NCBI GenBank assembly: GCA_030040155.1
Contig: JASHUG010000116.1
Span: 1 to 33,766 of the forward strand
Direction: 5' to 3'
DNA length: 33,766 bases
Origin: Streptosporangiaceae bacterium
Lineage (GTDB): Bacteria; Actinomycetota; Actinomycetes; Streptosporangiales; Streptosporangiaceae
The first letter of the stretch is position 1, and each line of letters begins with the position of its first letter. Below are positions 18,704 to 26,779 of this stretch, piece after piece. The notes below the pieces were generated by a model, which was not told the DNA's origin, did not search any database, and saw only the letters and a list, made by a program, of their open reading frames with translations. Made by a program: the position numbers and the translations under genes.

Positions 18704-19580
18704 CCGCGCGAACGGAGACCGCCCGCAGACCCGGCTCGGCGTCCGCAAGACCTACAAGCTGTTCATCGGCGGTGCCTTCCCGCGCTCGGAGTCGGGACGG
18801 TCGTACCCGGTGCACTCGCCCGGTGGCGACCTGCTGGCTTTCGCCGCGAAGGCATCCCGCAAGGACCTGCGGGACGCGGTCGTGGCCGCGCGGGGCGCGT
18901 TCGCGGGCTGGTCAGGTGCCACCGCTTATAACCGCGGCCAGGTGCTCTACCGCGTCGCCGAGCTGATGGAAGGCCGCGCGGCCCAGTTTGCCGCCGAGGT
19001 CAAGGCGGCCGAAGGCCTGCGCCGCGGCCCGGCTGATGCCGTCGTCGCGGCGGCGATCGACCGCTGGGTGTGGTACGCGGGCTGGAGCGACAAGGTGGCG
19101 CAGGTGGCAGGCGCCGCCAATCCGGTGGCCGGCCCGTACTTCAATTTCAGCGTGCCCGAACCGACCGGCGTCGTCGCCGTGCTCGCGCCGGCCGAGTCGA
19201 GCCTGCTCGGGCTGGTCAGCGTGCTCGCGCCGGCGATCGTCACGGGCAACACCGCCGTCGTCGTGGCCAGCGAGCACCGCCCGCTGCCGTCGGTCACGCT
19301 GGCGGAGGTGCTGGCTACCTCGGACGTGCCGCCTGGCGTGGTCAACGTGCTCACGGGCATCCGGGCTGAGCTCGCGCCGGTCGCCGCCGCGCACATGGAC
19401 GTGAACGCTCTCGATGTCACCGGCGCTCCGCTGGGGGAACGAGGGGCGCTCCAGGTTGCCGCCGCCTGCAACCTCAAGCGCGTCTACGCCGATCACGAGC
19501 GGTGGGACGAACCGCCCGGCACCCGGCGGCTGCTGTCACCGCTGGAGATCAAGACCGTCTGGCATCCGGCTGGTATCTGA
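18696..19580 (+). CDS. Aldehyde dehydrogenase-like protein lacking the catalytic half
   Basis: This 294-residue protein aligns by eye with the N-terminal NAD-binding half of aldehyde dehydrogenases (KTYKLFIGGAFPRSESG, GRAAQFAAEV, PTGVVAVLAPAESSLLGLVS, GVVNVLTG). It stops before the ELGG and catalytic Cys regions. The Lys-Pro-Ala-Glu NAD motif is also replaced (VVASEHRPL), so it should be inactive alone. It overlaps the active dehydrogenase by 8 bp in another frame and has no clear ribosome site, implying coupled translation. The pair adds up to 787 residues, about the size of fused bacterial ALDH16, whose second domain is a vestigial ALDH. I infer a structural or stabilising partner. Confidence 0.85.
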   Translation: MPDRANGDRPQTRLGVRKTYKLFIGGAFPRSESGRSYPVHSPGGDLLAFAAKASRKDLRDAVVAARGAFAGWSGATAYNRGQVLYRVAELMEGRAAQFAAEVKAAEGLRRGPADAVVAAAIDRWVWYAGWSDKVAQVAGAANPVAGPYFNFSVPEPTGVVAVLAPAESSLLGLVSVLAPAIVTGNTAVVVASEHRPLPSVTLAEVLATSDVPPGVVNVLTGIRAELAPVAAAHMDVNALDVTGAPLGERGALQVAAACNLKRVYADHERWDEPPGTRRLLSPLEIKTVWHPAGI

Positions 19581-19590
19581 GCGTCGCCCG

Positions 19591-20517
19591 TCACCCCGCG
19601 CGCCGGCGCGCGTCGATCTGCCGCTCCGCCTGCGCCAGGATCCCGGTCACCTCGCGGCCGAAATGCACGTCGCAGGGGTGCGAGAGCCGGCCCGACCGCA
19701 CGTTGTCGGCCAGTTCGGTTAGCGCGGTCCGCAGCGCCGCGGCCGGCTCGGCGGTCTCGCCCGGCGCGGCCGACCGACCCGACCGACCCCACACGGACAG
19801 CTCGAGGCCATCAGCGGAAGGCGGGCCGTTGACCGTGACGGTCACGGTGCTGGTCGGCCCGCCGGAATGGTGCAGGACGAGGTGCGACACGTCGGCCGGA
19901 CCGGCGTCGGCGGTGACGCCTGCAACCGGGCCGAGACTGGCCGACAGCAGCGAGACCGCGTGCGGCCCTAGATCCCACAGGCCGCCCTTCTCGTGTCGCC
20001 ACGGCGTATCGAACGGGCTGGACTCTGCCAGCGCCGACCCGAGCCAGACCGCGTATCCGCCGGTCCAGGTCTTGCCCGCGACCTCGGCCAGCCAGGCCCT
20101 GACGTCAGGCTGGAACCGGGCGGTGAAGAACACGACCGATGCCACCTGCGCGTCGTCGACCGCCTGCGCCAGCGCGGCGGCCGCGCCGTCGCTGGTCGCG
20201 ACCGGCTTCTCCAGGAGCAGGTGCCGCCCGGCGTTGGCCGCCCGGAGCGCGAGATCGCTCTGGACGTCCGGCGGCACGCAGAAGGCCACCGCGTCCACGT
20301 CGGCCAGCAACGTCCCCACGTCGCTGTGCGCCGTCGCGCCGAACGCGTCGGCGATGGCGCCCGCCGCCAGCGGGTTCCGCCCCCAGACAGCGGTGAACTC
20401 GATGCCCGGAGTGGACGCGAGGGCCGGCCCGTGCACTGTCTGCGCCCAGTAGCCAGTGCCGACCAGGCCGAATCGGAGCGAGCGTCCAGGCGAGCCCGCG
20501 AAGGACCTATCCGTCAT
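19591..20517 (-). CDS. Gfo/Idh/MocA family NAD(P)-dependent oxidoreductase
   Basis: This 308-residue protein has the N-terminal Rossmann motif GLVGTGYWA (residues 17-25), the VDAVAFCVPPDVQSDLAL segment, and LLLEKPVA with Glu103-Lys104-Pro105, the catalytic/cofactor motif of the family. A C-terminal alpha/beta domain includes GLWDLGPHAVSLL, whose Gly-x-x-x-Asp/His pattern suits sugar or polyol substrates. The substrate is unknown. It converges with the nucleoside operon, 10 bp from the ALDH-like stop, and is not part of that operon. The assigned ATG has only a weak ribosome binding site. Confidence 0.9.
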   Translation of the reverse strand: MTDRSFAGSPGRSLRFGLVGTGYWAQTVHGPALASTPGIEFTAVWGRNPLAAGAIADAFGATAHSDVGTLLADVDAVAFCVPPDVQSDLALRAANAGRHLLLEKPVATSDGAAAALAQAVDDAQVASVVFFTARFQPDVRAWLAEVAGKTWTGGYAVWLGSALAESSPFDTPWRHEKGGLWDLGPHAVSLLSASLGPVAGVTADAGPADVSHLVLHHSGGPTSTVTVTVNGPPSADGLELSVWGRSGRSAAPGETAEPAAALRTALTELADNVRSGRLSHPCDVHFGREVTGILAQAERQIDARRRAG

Positions 20518-20582
20518 CCGGGCAAGGATGCCAGAGCATCACCTGGACGGTCCAGCCCGCGGCCGCGCTCACGCTGACGGGT

Positions 20583-21347
20583 CTACGCTGAGCTGCTCCG
20601 GCGCTGCTCGACGGCCTTGTGATGGTCGTACAGCTGAGCCGGCGGCTGCTGCTGGCGGAGTTCGCCGACAAGGCCGGCGATCGCGTGCATGATGTCGGTC
20701 GTGGCCGCGTGCAGCGTGTCGGCGGTGAGGGGCTGACCCTGATAGCCGGACAGGTCGACCGCCGGGCCGGCGATGACGTGCATCTTCTTGCGCGGCAACG
20801 GGTGGAATCCGGGCTTCAGGGTCCCGGCCAGGCCGTCCTGCTCGCCCTTGCGGTAGGGCAGCAGTTCGTGTGCGCCCCATGACGCCAGCGGAATCACCGG
20901 GCTGCCCGTGGCCAGCGCGAGCCGGGCCGCCCCGGTCTGGCCGGTCATCGGCCAGAGGTTCGGGTCGCGGGTGCAGGTGCCCTCGGGATAGATCACCAGG
21001 CACTGCCCGGCCGTCAGCGCGTCCGCTGCCTCGGTCAGGGACGTGGCCGCGCCGGCCGTGTCTCGGCGGACCGGGATCTGGCCGGTGCCGCGCATCACCC
21101 GCCCCACGAATCCGCTGCCGAAGAGGGTCGACTTGGCCAGGAAGACCGGATAGCGCCCGCACTTCCACAGGTAGTAGGAGATCGCGAGCGGATCGGCCTC
21201 GGAGATGTGGTTGGCCGCGATAATCAGGCCGCCGTGCCGCGGCACATTCTCACTCCCCCGCCAGTCCCGTCCGAGCAGCGCCGTGATGGTCGGCGGTACT
21301 ACTACCATCGTCAGGCCCCGCCAGGCGGGCGAGAAGGTATAGGGCAT
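20583..21347 (-). CDS. 1-acyl-glycerol-3-phosphate acyltransferase-like (PlsC family)
   Basis: This 254-residue membrane-associated acyltransferase has the NHISEAD motif (HX4D, His47 and Asp52) that holds the catalytic His and Asp. Further on come the IPVRRD motif and the IYPEGTCTR motif (EGTxxR) that binds the glycerol-phosphate. The family transfers acyl chains to lysophosphatidic acid or related acceptors. The ATG at 21347 has AGGGAG about 8 nt upstream; the frame stays open further upstream only because it shadows the next gene. It follows the PCD-VOC gene by 26 bp and may share its transcript. Confidence 0.92.
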   Translation of the reverse strand: MPYTFSPAWRGLTMVVVPPTITALLGRDWRGSENVPRHGGLIIAANHISEADPLAISYYLWKCGRYPVFLAKSTLFGSGFVGRVMRGTGQIPVRRDTAGAATSLTEAADALTAGQCLVIYPEGTCTRDPNLWPMTGQTGAARLALATGSPVIPLASWGAHELLPYRKGEQDGLAGTLKPGFHPLPRKKMHVIAGPAVDLSGYQGQPLTADTLHAATTDIMHAIAGLVGELRQQQPPAQLYDHHKAVEQRRSSSA

Positions 21348-21373
21348 GGACTCATTCTCCCTGCTGGCGTGGC

Positions 21374-22021
21374 CTATCCCCAGATGGCCAGGTCGACCTC
21401 GTTGCCCTCGGCGTCGGCGAGCGTCCACCAGAGCGGGGCGTGCTCGTCGCTGACGACGTGACCGCCGGCCGCGAGGGCGGCGGCTAGACGCGCTTCCGCT
21501 TGGTCGCGCGGCACGTACACGTCGATGTGGATGCGGTTGCGCTCCGGGCGCTCGGCGTCCATCTGCTGGAACCAGAACGAAGGCTGGGAGCGATGCGGAT
21601 CGAGCAGGTCCGCGTCGTCCACCTCCTCGAATCCGAGGACTGCCTGCCAGAATGGCCGCACCCCCGGGATGTCGAGCGCGTCGATTGCGACCTGGACATG
21701 CAGCACGGCTGACGGGTCGGCCGTCAGGCCGAGGCCGCGGGCCGCCGCGGAGATCTCGCGGGCTATCTCGACGTCCTTGTTGCTCAGCCCGCCGGGTTCG
21801 CGCGTGAAGACCCGCACGATGACGCCCTCGGGTCGCAGGTCGACGTCGACGTGGTGGCTGGCGACGGACGGAAGCTCGTTGATCGCCTGAATCAGCGCGG
21901 CGCCCGCCCCGAAGGATCCGGTCCTGAAGTACGCGCAGGCCCGTCCGCCACCCCACACCGCACGCCAGTCTTCCGCCCCGGCTGACTCGTCGAACTGCTG
22001 GCCCGTGATCTGGTCGGTCAT
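21374..22021 (-). CDS. Pterin-carbinolamine dehydratase-like/VOC fusion protein
   Basis: This 215-residue protein has two parts. Residues about 35-100 resemble pterin-4a-carbinolamine dehydratase (AINELPSVASHHVDVDLR, then VIVRVFTREPGGLSNKDVEIA), although the usual His-His-Pro motif is reduced to HHVD. Residues about 105-215 are a glyoxalase/VOC domain (LHVQVAIDALDIPGVRPFW, RNRIHIDVYVPRDQA, LADAEGNEVDLAIW). This architecture recurs in actinobacteria with no settled function. The His in IHID and the Glu in GNEVD could be metal ligands in the VOC part. Downstream is the acyltransferase gene; the relation between them is not evident. Confidence 0.8.
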   Translation of the reverse strand: MTDQITGQQFDESAGAEDWRAVWGGGRACAYFRTGSFGAGAALIQAINELPSVASHHVDVDLRPEGVIVRVFTREPGGLSNKDVEIAREISAAARGLGLTADPSAVLHVQVAIDALDIPGVRPFWQAVLGFEEVDDADLLDPHRSQPSFWFQQMDAERPERNRIHIDVYVPRDQAEARLAAALAAGGHVVSDEHAPLWWTLADAEGNEVDLAIWG

Positions 22022-22065
22022 ACCCGCACCTTACCGGCGGTTCGAATGGCCTGGCCGGAGTCGGC

Positions 22066-22566
22066 TCATTGGTCCAGGGACAGGGTGCGCTCAACCGCAT
22101 AGGAGATCGCGTCGGCGGACTTCGCCAGCGAGACCGCCGCCACGCCGATGCCCAGCAGCAGGATGATCGTGCCCGCTAGGACGAGCGCGAGCGCCACCCG
22201 CCCGGCGATATCGTCGTGTTCGACCACGGCTATGGCGATGGTCACGATGCTGAGCCCGAGCACGGCGATGGCCACGTAGATGGTGAGCACGGCCAGGCGC
22301 GTCAGCTTGTGGCGGCGAAATATCAGCGGCATCTGAATCTTGATCTCATTGAGCCGCTCGCGGCTCATTGCCGGCACGCTGGCTAGCTCGAGCCGCTCGC
22401 CCGCCGGGCCGGTGAGGATGTCGATGCGCTCGCGCGTCATCTCGCGCAACCGGTCGTTCACCGAGCCGTACACCGTGAGCAGCCCGTTGGACAGCAGGAC
22501 GCCCATGGTCAGCAGCACGACCGGGGCGACCATCGCGGAGATCGCGTCCACTGCAATCAGCGTCAT
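22066..22566 (-). CDS. DUF2721 family membrane protein
   Basis: This 166-residue protein has an N-terminal helix (ISAMVAPVVLLTMGVLLSNG) followed by a basic, amphipathic stretch with NDRLREMTRERID. Two more hydrophobic helices lie at about 90-115 and 120-145. The layout and the ISAMVAPVVL start match the DUF2721 family of small integral membrane proteins, which has no known biochemical role. It lies between the P450 and PCD-VOC genes on the same strand, with spacers of 77 and 44 bp. I can add nothing about function. Confidence 0.8.
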   Translation of the reverse strand: MTLIAVDAISAMVAPVVLLTMGVLLSNGLLTVYGSVNDRLREMTRERIDILTGPAGERLELASVPAMSRERLNEIKIQMPLIFRRHKLTRLAVLTIYVAIAVLGLSIVTIAIAVVEHDDIAGRVALALVLAGTIILLLGIGVAAVSLAKSADAISYAVERTLSLDQ

Positions 22567-22643
22567 GGTCCTGTCTTGCCCGCGCCCTGGCCAGCCCAGT
22601 CATCTGCCCGGCGCGGACTCCGCGCAACTCGGCATGCACCGGG

Positions 22644-23852
22644 TCAGAACCGGACGGGCATGTGCTTGATGCCATTGATGAAGTTGGAGCGGAGCCGGCT
22701 GGGCTGGCCGTCGAGCCGGATGCTCGGCATCCGCTCGGTCAGCGCCTGCAGCAACACGCGAAGTTCCAGCGCGGCCAAGTGCCTGCCGAGGCAGAAATGG
22801 GGTCCGCCGCCGCCGAATCCCACGTGCGGGTTGACCGCGCGGCCGACGTCAAAGCGCTGGGCCTCGGCGAAGATGCCGTCGTCCCGGTTGGCCGACGCGT
22901 AGAACACGACGACCTTGTCGCCTTCCCTGATCTCCCGGCCGCGCAGGTCGGTGTCGGCGGTTGCGGTGCGGCGGAACAAGTTCACCGGGCTGACCCACCG
23001 GACGATCTCCTCGACTGCGGTCGGGATCAGTGCGGGATCTTCAAGCAGACGTTGCCACTGGTCCGGGTGCTCAAACAAGGCCAGCATCCCGCCGGACGCC
23101 GCGTTCCGCGTCGTCTCATTGCCTGCGACGGTCAGCAGCATGAAGAAGAGGTCGAACTCGTCGGTGGTCAGCGCCTCGCCGTTGTCATTGGGCTGCAGGA
23201 GCTTCGTGACGATGTCGTCGGCCGGCTCCTCCCGGCGTCGAGCGGCCAGTTCCTCGCCATACGCGTAGACCTGCGTGGCGGCGTTCAACTGCGCCTGCTC
23301 CTCGACCTGGAACTCAGGATCTGCCGAGCCAATCAGCAGGTTCGACAGCTCGAAGATCTTCGCGCGGTCCTCGACCGGCGCCCCGACAAGCTCGCAGATG
23401 ACATACAGCGGCAGCGGAGCCGCGATGTCGGTGACGAAGTCGGCTTCGCCCTGGCGCTGAACGTCATCGAGGAGCTGGTGGCAGATCTCGATGATGTGCT
23501 TCTCCAGCGCTGCGATCATCCGCGGGGTGAAGCCGCGATTCACGAAGGCCCGCTGGCGGGTGTGCTGCGGCGGGTCCATGTTGAGCATCATCAGCCGCTG
23601 CAGCACGATGTGCTCCTCGGGTACCTCGCCGAATAGCGCCAGCCGCCGCGAGGAGGAAAACAGCTCAGGGCGGCGGGAGATGTGCGCGATGTCCTCGTGC
23701 CTGGTGAGTGCCCAGAACCCCGGCCAGCCGGGCTCGCCCCCGTCGGCGTGCCAGTGGATCGGGTCGTGCTCGCGCAGCCAGGCGAACTGCTCGTGCGGGG
23801 GGCCGCTGCGCTGGTAGACATCGGGGTCGATGAGGTTGATCTGCTGGGCCAC
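22644..23852 (-). CDS. Cytochrome P450
   Basis: This 402-residue soluble P450 has AGNETTRN in the I-helix, EEIVR as the ExxR helix, and FGGGGPHFCLGRHLA with the haem-ligating Cys354. Overall features, including MDPPQHTRQRAFVNRGFTP, resemble actinobacterial P450s of the CYP124/125/142 range that act on sterol or branched lipid chains, but the subfamily cannot be fixed by eye. I start at the GTG at 23852, with GGAG 6 nt upstream; an in-frame longer start at 23906 adds 18 residues unlike the family. No ferredoxin gene is adjacent, so redox partners are encoded elsewhere. Confidence 0.93.
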   Translation of the reverse strand: MAQQINLIDPDVYQRSGPPHEQFAWLREHDPIHWHADGGEPGWPGFWALTRHEDIAHISRRPELFSSSRRLALFGEVPEEHIVLQRLMMLNMDPPQHTRQRAFVNRGFTPRMIAALEKHIIEICHQLLDDVQRQGEADFVTDIAAPLPLYVICELVGAPVEDRAKIFELSNLLIGSADPEFQVEEQAQLNAATQVYAYGEELAARRREEPADDIVTKLLQPNDNGEALTTDEFDLFFMLLTVAGNETTRNAASGGMLALFEHPDQWQRLLEDPALIPTAVEEIVRWVSPVNLFRRTATADTDLRGREIREGDKVVVFYASANRDDGIFAEAQRFDVGRAVNPHVGFGGGGPHFCLGRHLAALELRVLLQALTERMPSIRLDGQPSRLRSNFINGIKHMPVRF

Positions 23853-23919
23853 CGTCTCCGCCCTTCGCCGTCCCGACAACGCCAACGATACGGTGAACCG
23901 GGGCAAACAAGAACATGTT

Positions 23920-24633
23920 CTAGCGGGCGGCAGGCCCGCCCAGGGCGCCGTGCTCCCAGATGGCGGCGTCCAGTTCCCTGGCTGGCCGGCCCAGGCGGCG
24001 GGCGGCCTCGGTCACCGCCCGCACCACTTCAGCGTCGGTGACGGAGCGGCCCACGACCTCGCCGACGAACCGGTGGACGTGGACATCCGGTTTCACCGTG
24101 TCCACGCCCAGTCGCATCAGGAGCGACTGATAGGCCGCCGGCCCGAGACCGGGCACCCGCCCGGCGAAGTCCTGTCCGTAGTTGCTTCGCTGCGCCCATG
24201 CCCGGAGTTCGTCCTGGGTCCGCAGGTGCTGGCCGGCGAGGAACGCGGCCAGCGCACGCAGTCGCCCGGCTCGCGTCCAGTGGTTGTAGCCCCAGAGGTA
24301 CCTGGCGAGCTGCAGGTTGCCTTCCTTGTCATCGGGATACCGGCGCAGGAGGTGCTCTAGCTGGTCCAGCGTTCGGATCTCACCCCACCGGTGGTCGCGG
24401 TAGTACTGGATCGCGCGCTCGACGGTGACGGTATTCATCTGCAGGTCGAGCACTGCGACCATCAGGTTGGTGATGTAGTCGGGTTCCTCGTGGTCCCACG
24501 AGCTGACCGGGAGGGACCGGCAGGCCTCGGTGAGCCGGCTGATCTCGTCGTCGGTCAGCGCCGACGGACCCGGCCCGGAAGCGCGCGGCCGCCGCGCGGG
24601 ACGGCGGCCGGCCTCAGGGCCGTGCCTGGTCAA
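23920..24633 (-). CDS. HhH-GPD-like DNA glycosylase fold protein
   Basis: This 237-residue protein has VPGLGPAAYQSLLMRLGV followed by KPDVHVHRFV, the helix-hairpin-helix and the conserved Asp of the HhH-GPD DNA glycosylase fold. No C-terminal cluster of four cysteines is present, so it lacks the iron-sulfur cluster of endonuclease III. The start is a TTG at 24633, the only one available before an upstream stop, and no ribosome site is clear. The N-terminal 25 residues are Arg/Pro-rich and may be partly untranslated. The fold call is moderate and the actual substrate unknown. Confidence 0.65.
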   Translation of the reverse strand: MTRHGPEAGRRPARRPRASGPGPSALTDDEISRLTEACRSLPVSSWDHEEPDYITNLMVAVLDLQMNTVTVERAIQYYRDHRWGEIRTLDQLEHLLRRYPDDKEGNLQLARYLWGYNHWTRAGRLRALAAFLAGQHLRTQDELRAWAQRSNYGQDFAGRVPGLGPAAYQSLLMRLGVDTVKPDVHVHRFVGEVVGRSVTDAEVVRAVTEAARRLGRPARELDAAIWEHGALGGPAAR

Positions 24634-24844
24634 CGGTGAACCAGGGCATTGCCATGGTTAGGCCGCCGAACTACCGCTGCTGCATGCGGAAACGGTATTG
24701 TCAACCCAGCCTCGCCGCGCGAGATCAATTCATGATCATGTAGCCCTGGCCCGGTTACACGATCGTTTCTATATGATCACCAGGAGCTTAGTGGCCGCGA
24801 GGCTCCAGCGGCACTACCCTCGCCGCGCTGGGAAGGGCGGAGGC

Positions 24845-25426
24845 ATGAAGTTGCTGTCAGCCAGGCAGCGAAGATGGCTGCTGGTGGCGGTGAGCCTGGC
24901 CGTGGTGCTGCCGCTGGTTTACGTGATCTTGTCGGGCGCGCTGGGCGGCGCGAAGACGCCGCAGAGTTACCCGGACGCCGAGCAGTACGGTTTCACCAGC
25001 GAGAATGCTCCGGCGCCGCAATTCCAGCTTCCGCTGCTTGACCAGCACGGGGACCTGCAGCTGAGCTCGCTGAAGGGCCGCCCCATCGTGCTGAACTTCT
25101 GGGCGTCCTACTGCGACATCTGCCGTCAGGAGTCGCCAGCCATCGCCAAGGTCGCCGATGCTGCCGGGAGCAAGGTCCGCTTCCTGGGCGTCGACACCGA
25201 AGACGAGCAAGGCGCAGCGCTGAAGTTCATGAGCCGGTACGGCATCACCTACCAGGTGGTGTCGGACGTCAACGGGGTCGTGGCGGCCAAGTACGGCGTG
25301 CCGGGGCTGCCTGTCACGGTCTTCATCTCGGCCACCGGCAAGAGGATCCTTGGCATCAATATTGGCGCGCTGACCGTTTCCAGCCTCACCTCGATCCTGC
25401 ACAGGCTCTACGGCGCCGCCGCCTAG
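24845..25426 (+). CDS. Membrane-anchored thioredoxin-like protein (TlpA/ResA type)
   Basis: This 193-residue protein starts at an ATG with GGAGG 4 nt upstream. Residues 10-32 form an N-terminal membrane anchor; the rest is a thioredoxin fold outside the membrane. NFWASYCDICRQESPA has the redox pair Cys90 and Cys93, and YGVPGLPVTVFI has the cis-proline loop. TlpA/ResA proteins reduce disulfides during cytochrome c or copper-site assembly. It stands alone on the plus strand, ending 1 bp from the convergent IclR gene, so no client gene is visible next to it. Confidence 0.92.
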   Translation: MKLLSARQRRWLLVAVSLAVVLPLVYVILSGALGGAKTPQSYPDAEQYGFTSENAPAPQFQLPLLDQHGDLQLSSLKGRPIVLNFWASYCDICRQESPAIAKVADAAGSKVRFLGVDTEDEQGAALKFMSRYGITYQVVSDVNGVVAAKYGVPGLPVTVFISATGKRILGINIGALTVSSLTSILHRLYGAAA

Positions 25427-25427
25427 G

Positions 25428-26276
25428 TCAGCGCTCGGCAGCGTGACGGTGCGGCTGTGCCGCCAGGGCGGCGTGGGGCACGGTGACCTGCGGCACGGAT
25501 TGGAGCGCGGCCCAGTCCGCGCTGACGGCCCCGGCGGTCTGCAGCAGCATCGGCAGGTACTCTTCGGTCAGTACCTCAACCGGCGTCTCGGCGGCGTGCG
25601 TGTTCACGTTGAGCGACGCGATCACCTGGCCGTCCCCCCCGCGGAGGGGGGCGGCGACCGAGCGAATGCCCAGCGCGAGCTGCTGATCGGTCAGCGCCCA
25701 GCCACGCGCCCGGACCTCGCGGAGCTCCGCTGCCCGTTCTTGCTCGTCAGGCTGCCACCGCGGGGTGATCCCCGAGCGGCTGGGCTCGGCGAGAAGGCGC
25801 TCGGCCGCACCGGGAGGCAGCGCGGCGAGCAGCACCTTCCCCAGGGACGTCTGCATAGCGGGGAACCGCGTTCCGATCGTCACCGCCAGCGCGACGATCT
25901 TCGGCACCGCAACCCGCGCCACGTAGACGATGTCGGACCCGTCCAGCTGGGCGATGGATGACGACTCGTGCGTGCGCGCGACGAGTCGCTCCATATGCGG
26001 CCTGGCCACCTCCCAGAGGCCGCGCGACAGGACGTAGTTTGTGCCGAGCTCGAGCACGCGCGGGGTGAGCTCGAAGCCGCCGCCATTTGCCGGCCGCACA
26101 TAACCGAGCTTCTGCAGCGTGAGCAGCAATCGCCTGGCGGTGGGCCTGGGCAGGCCGGCCGCGCCGGCGACGGCGGTCAGGGACATTACCGGCTGGCCCG
26201 GCTCGAAGACCCGCAGCACGTCGAGACCGCGCGCCAGCGCTTCGATGAAGTCGGGGCTGCTATCTCGCCTCGCCAT
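25428..26276 (-). CDS. IclR family transcriptional regulator
   Basis: This 282-residue protein has an N-terminal winged helix (ALARGLDVLRVFEP, SLTAVAGAAGLPRPTARRLL) and a C-terminal IclR effector domain with SSIAQLDGSDIVYVARV, TRFPAMQTSLGKVLLAALPP, and RGWALTDQQLALGIRSVAAPL. This resembles the PcaR/PobR/PcaU branch that controls aromatic acid breakdown, but no such genes are in the window and the target is unknown. The ATG has GAGAGG about 8 nt upstream. The long region upstream of the gene may hold its own operator. A C-terminal extension rich in Ala and His follows the domain. Confidence 0.9.
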   Translation of the reverse strand: MARRDSSPDFIEALARGLDVLRVFEPGQPVMSLTAVAGAAGLPRPTARRLLLTLQKLGYVRPANGGGFELTPRVLELGTNYVLSRGLWEVARPHMERLVARTHESSSIAQLDGSDIVYVARVAVPKIVALAVTIGTRFPAMQTSLGKVLLAALPPGAAERLLAEPSRSGITPRWQPDEQERAAELREVRARGWALTDQQLALGIRSVAAPLRGGDGQVIASLNVNTHAAETPVEVLTEEYLPMLLQTAGAVSADWAALQSVPQVTVPHAALAAQPHRHAAER

Positions 26277-26779
26277 CGCCCAGCCTCTCTAGCCTGAGGT
26301 CGTCCTGCGGTCGGGTGGCACCGACTGTAGCGTGTGGCTGGTCGCGGCGGCCGCATGGCGGACAAGTTTTCTCAATCCGGAACGAGCTGCGGCCCGCGAT
26401 TGGCTATTCCAGGCAGGCGAATGGGCTGGGGGCAGCGGTCTGTCCTGAGAAACGCCATGGCTGATTGGTCACCCAGATCAGTGAGTGATCGCGTTCAAGC
26501 CGTCCGCGGTGCGGACGGCGGTCCGAGACTGGCGTGACCGGTCACCGAGCTCACCCAGCCACACGAAGATCGCAACGCGTACCGGTCAGGGAGCGACCGC
26601 CGCCTGGCCTGCGCCGGCCGGCTGGGCGTCGCCGACAGCTCCGCGGTGCCGCAGCACCAGATGCGCTCTGGCGGGTAGCGGCATTCGCGCGCTATTGCGT
26701 TTCCTAATGGCCGGAGAAAGGATGAGTTATCGCGGGAAGTAGTGAATCTCGCGTAAATGATCCGGACGGAAGGAGCCAT
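26277..26779. promoter_or_regulatory. Divergent control region of the IclR and S53 peptidase genes
   Basis: No gene is supported in these 503 bp, which lie between two divergent starts. It holds a perfect 9-bp hairpin at 26499-26519 (GCCGTCCGC/GCGGACGGC) and a perfect 12-bp palindrome GTGACCGGTCAC at 26534-26545. The sequence near 26700-26760 is AT-richer and may contain the promoter of the peptidase gene, although no clean -35/-10 pair can be assigned. Confidence 0.45.

Noticed and set aside
21348-22100. A long N-terminal extension of the acyltransferase
   Set aside because: The extension overlaps the PCD-VOC gene in another frame and is Arg-rich without a domain; the ATG at 21347 has its own ribosome site and starts the family domain.
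24609-24650. A 13-codon frame starting ATGGCAATG overlapping the TTG start of the HhH-GPD-like gene
   Set aside because: It has no ribosome site and is too short to support; it could be a leader peptide but nothing in the sequence argues for it.
24698-24844. An upstream extension of the thioredoxin-like gene
   Set aside because: It lacks a ribosome site and would put the membrane anchor in the middle of the protein; the ATG at 24845 with GGAGG is far better.
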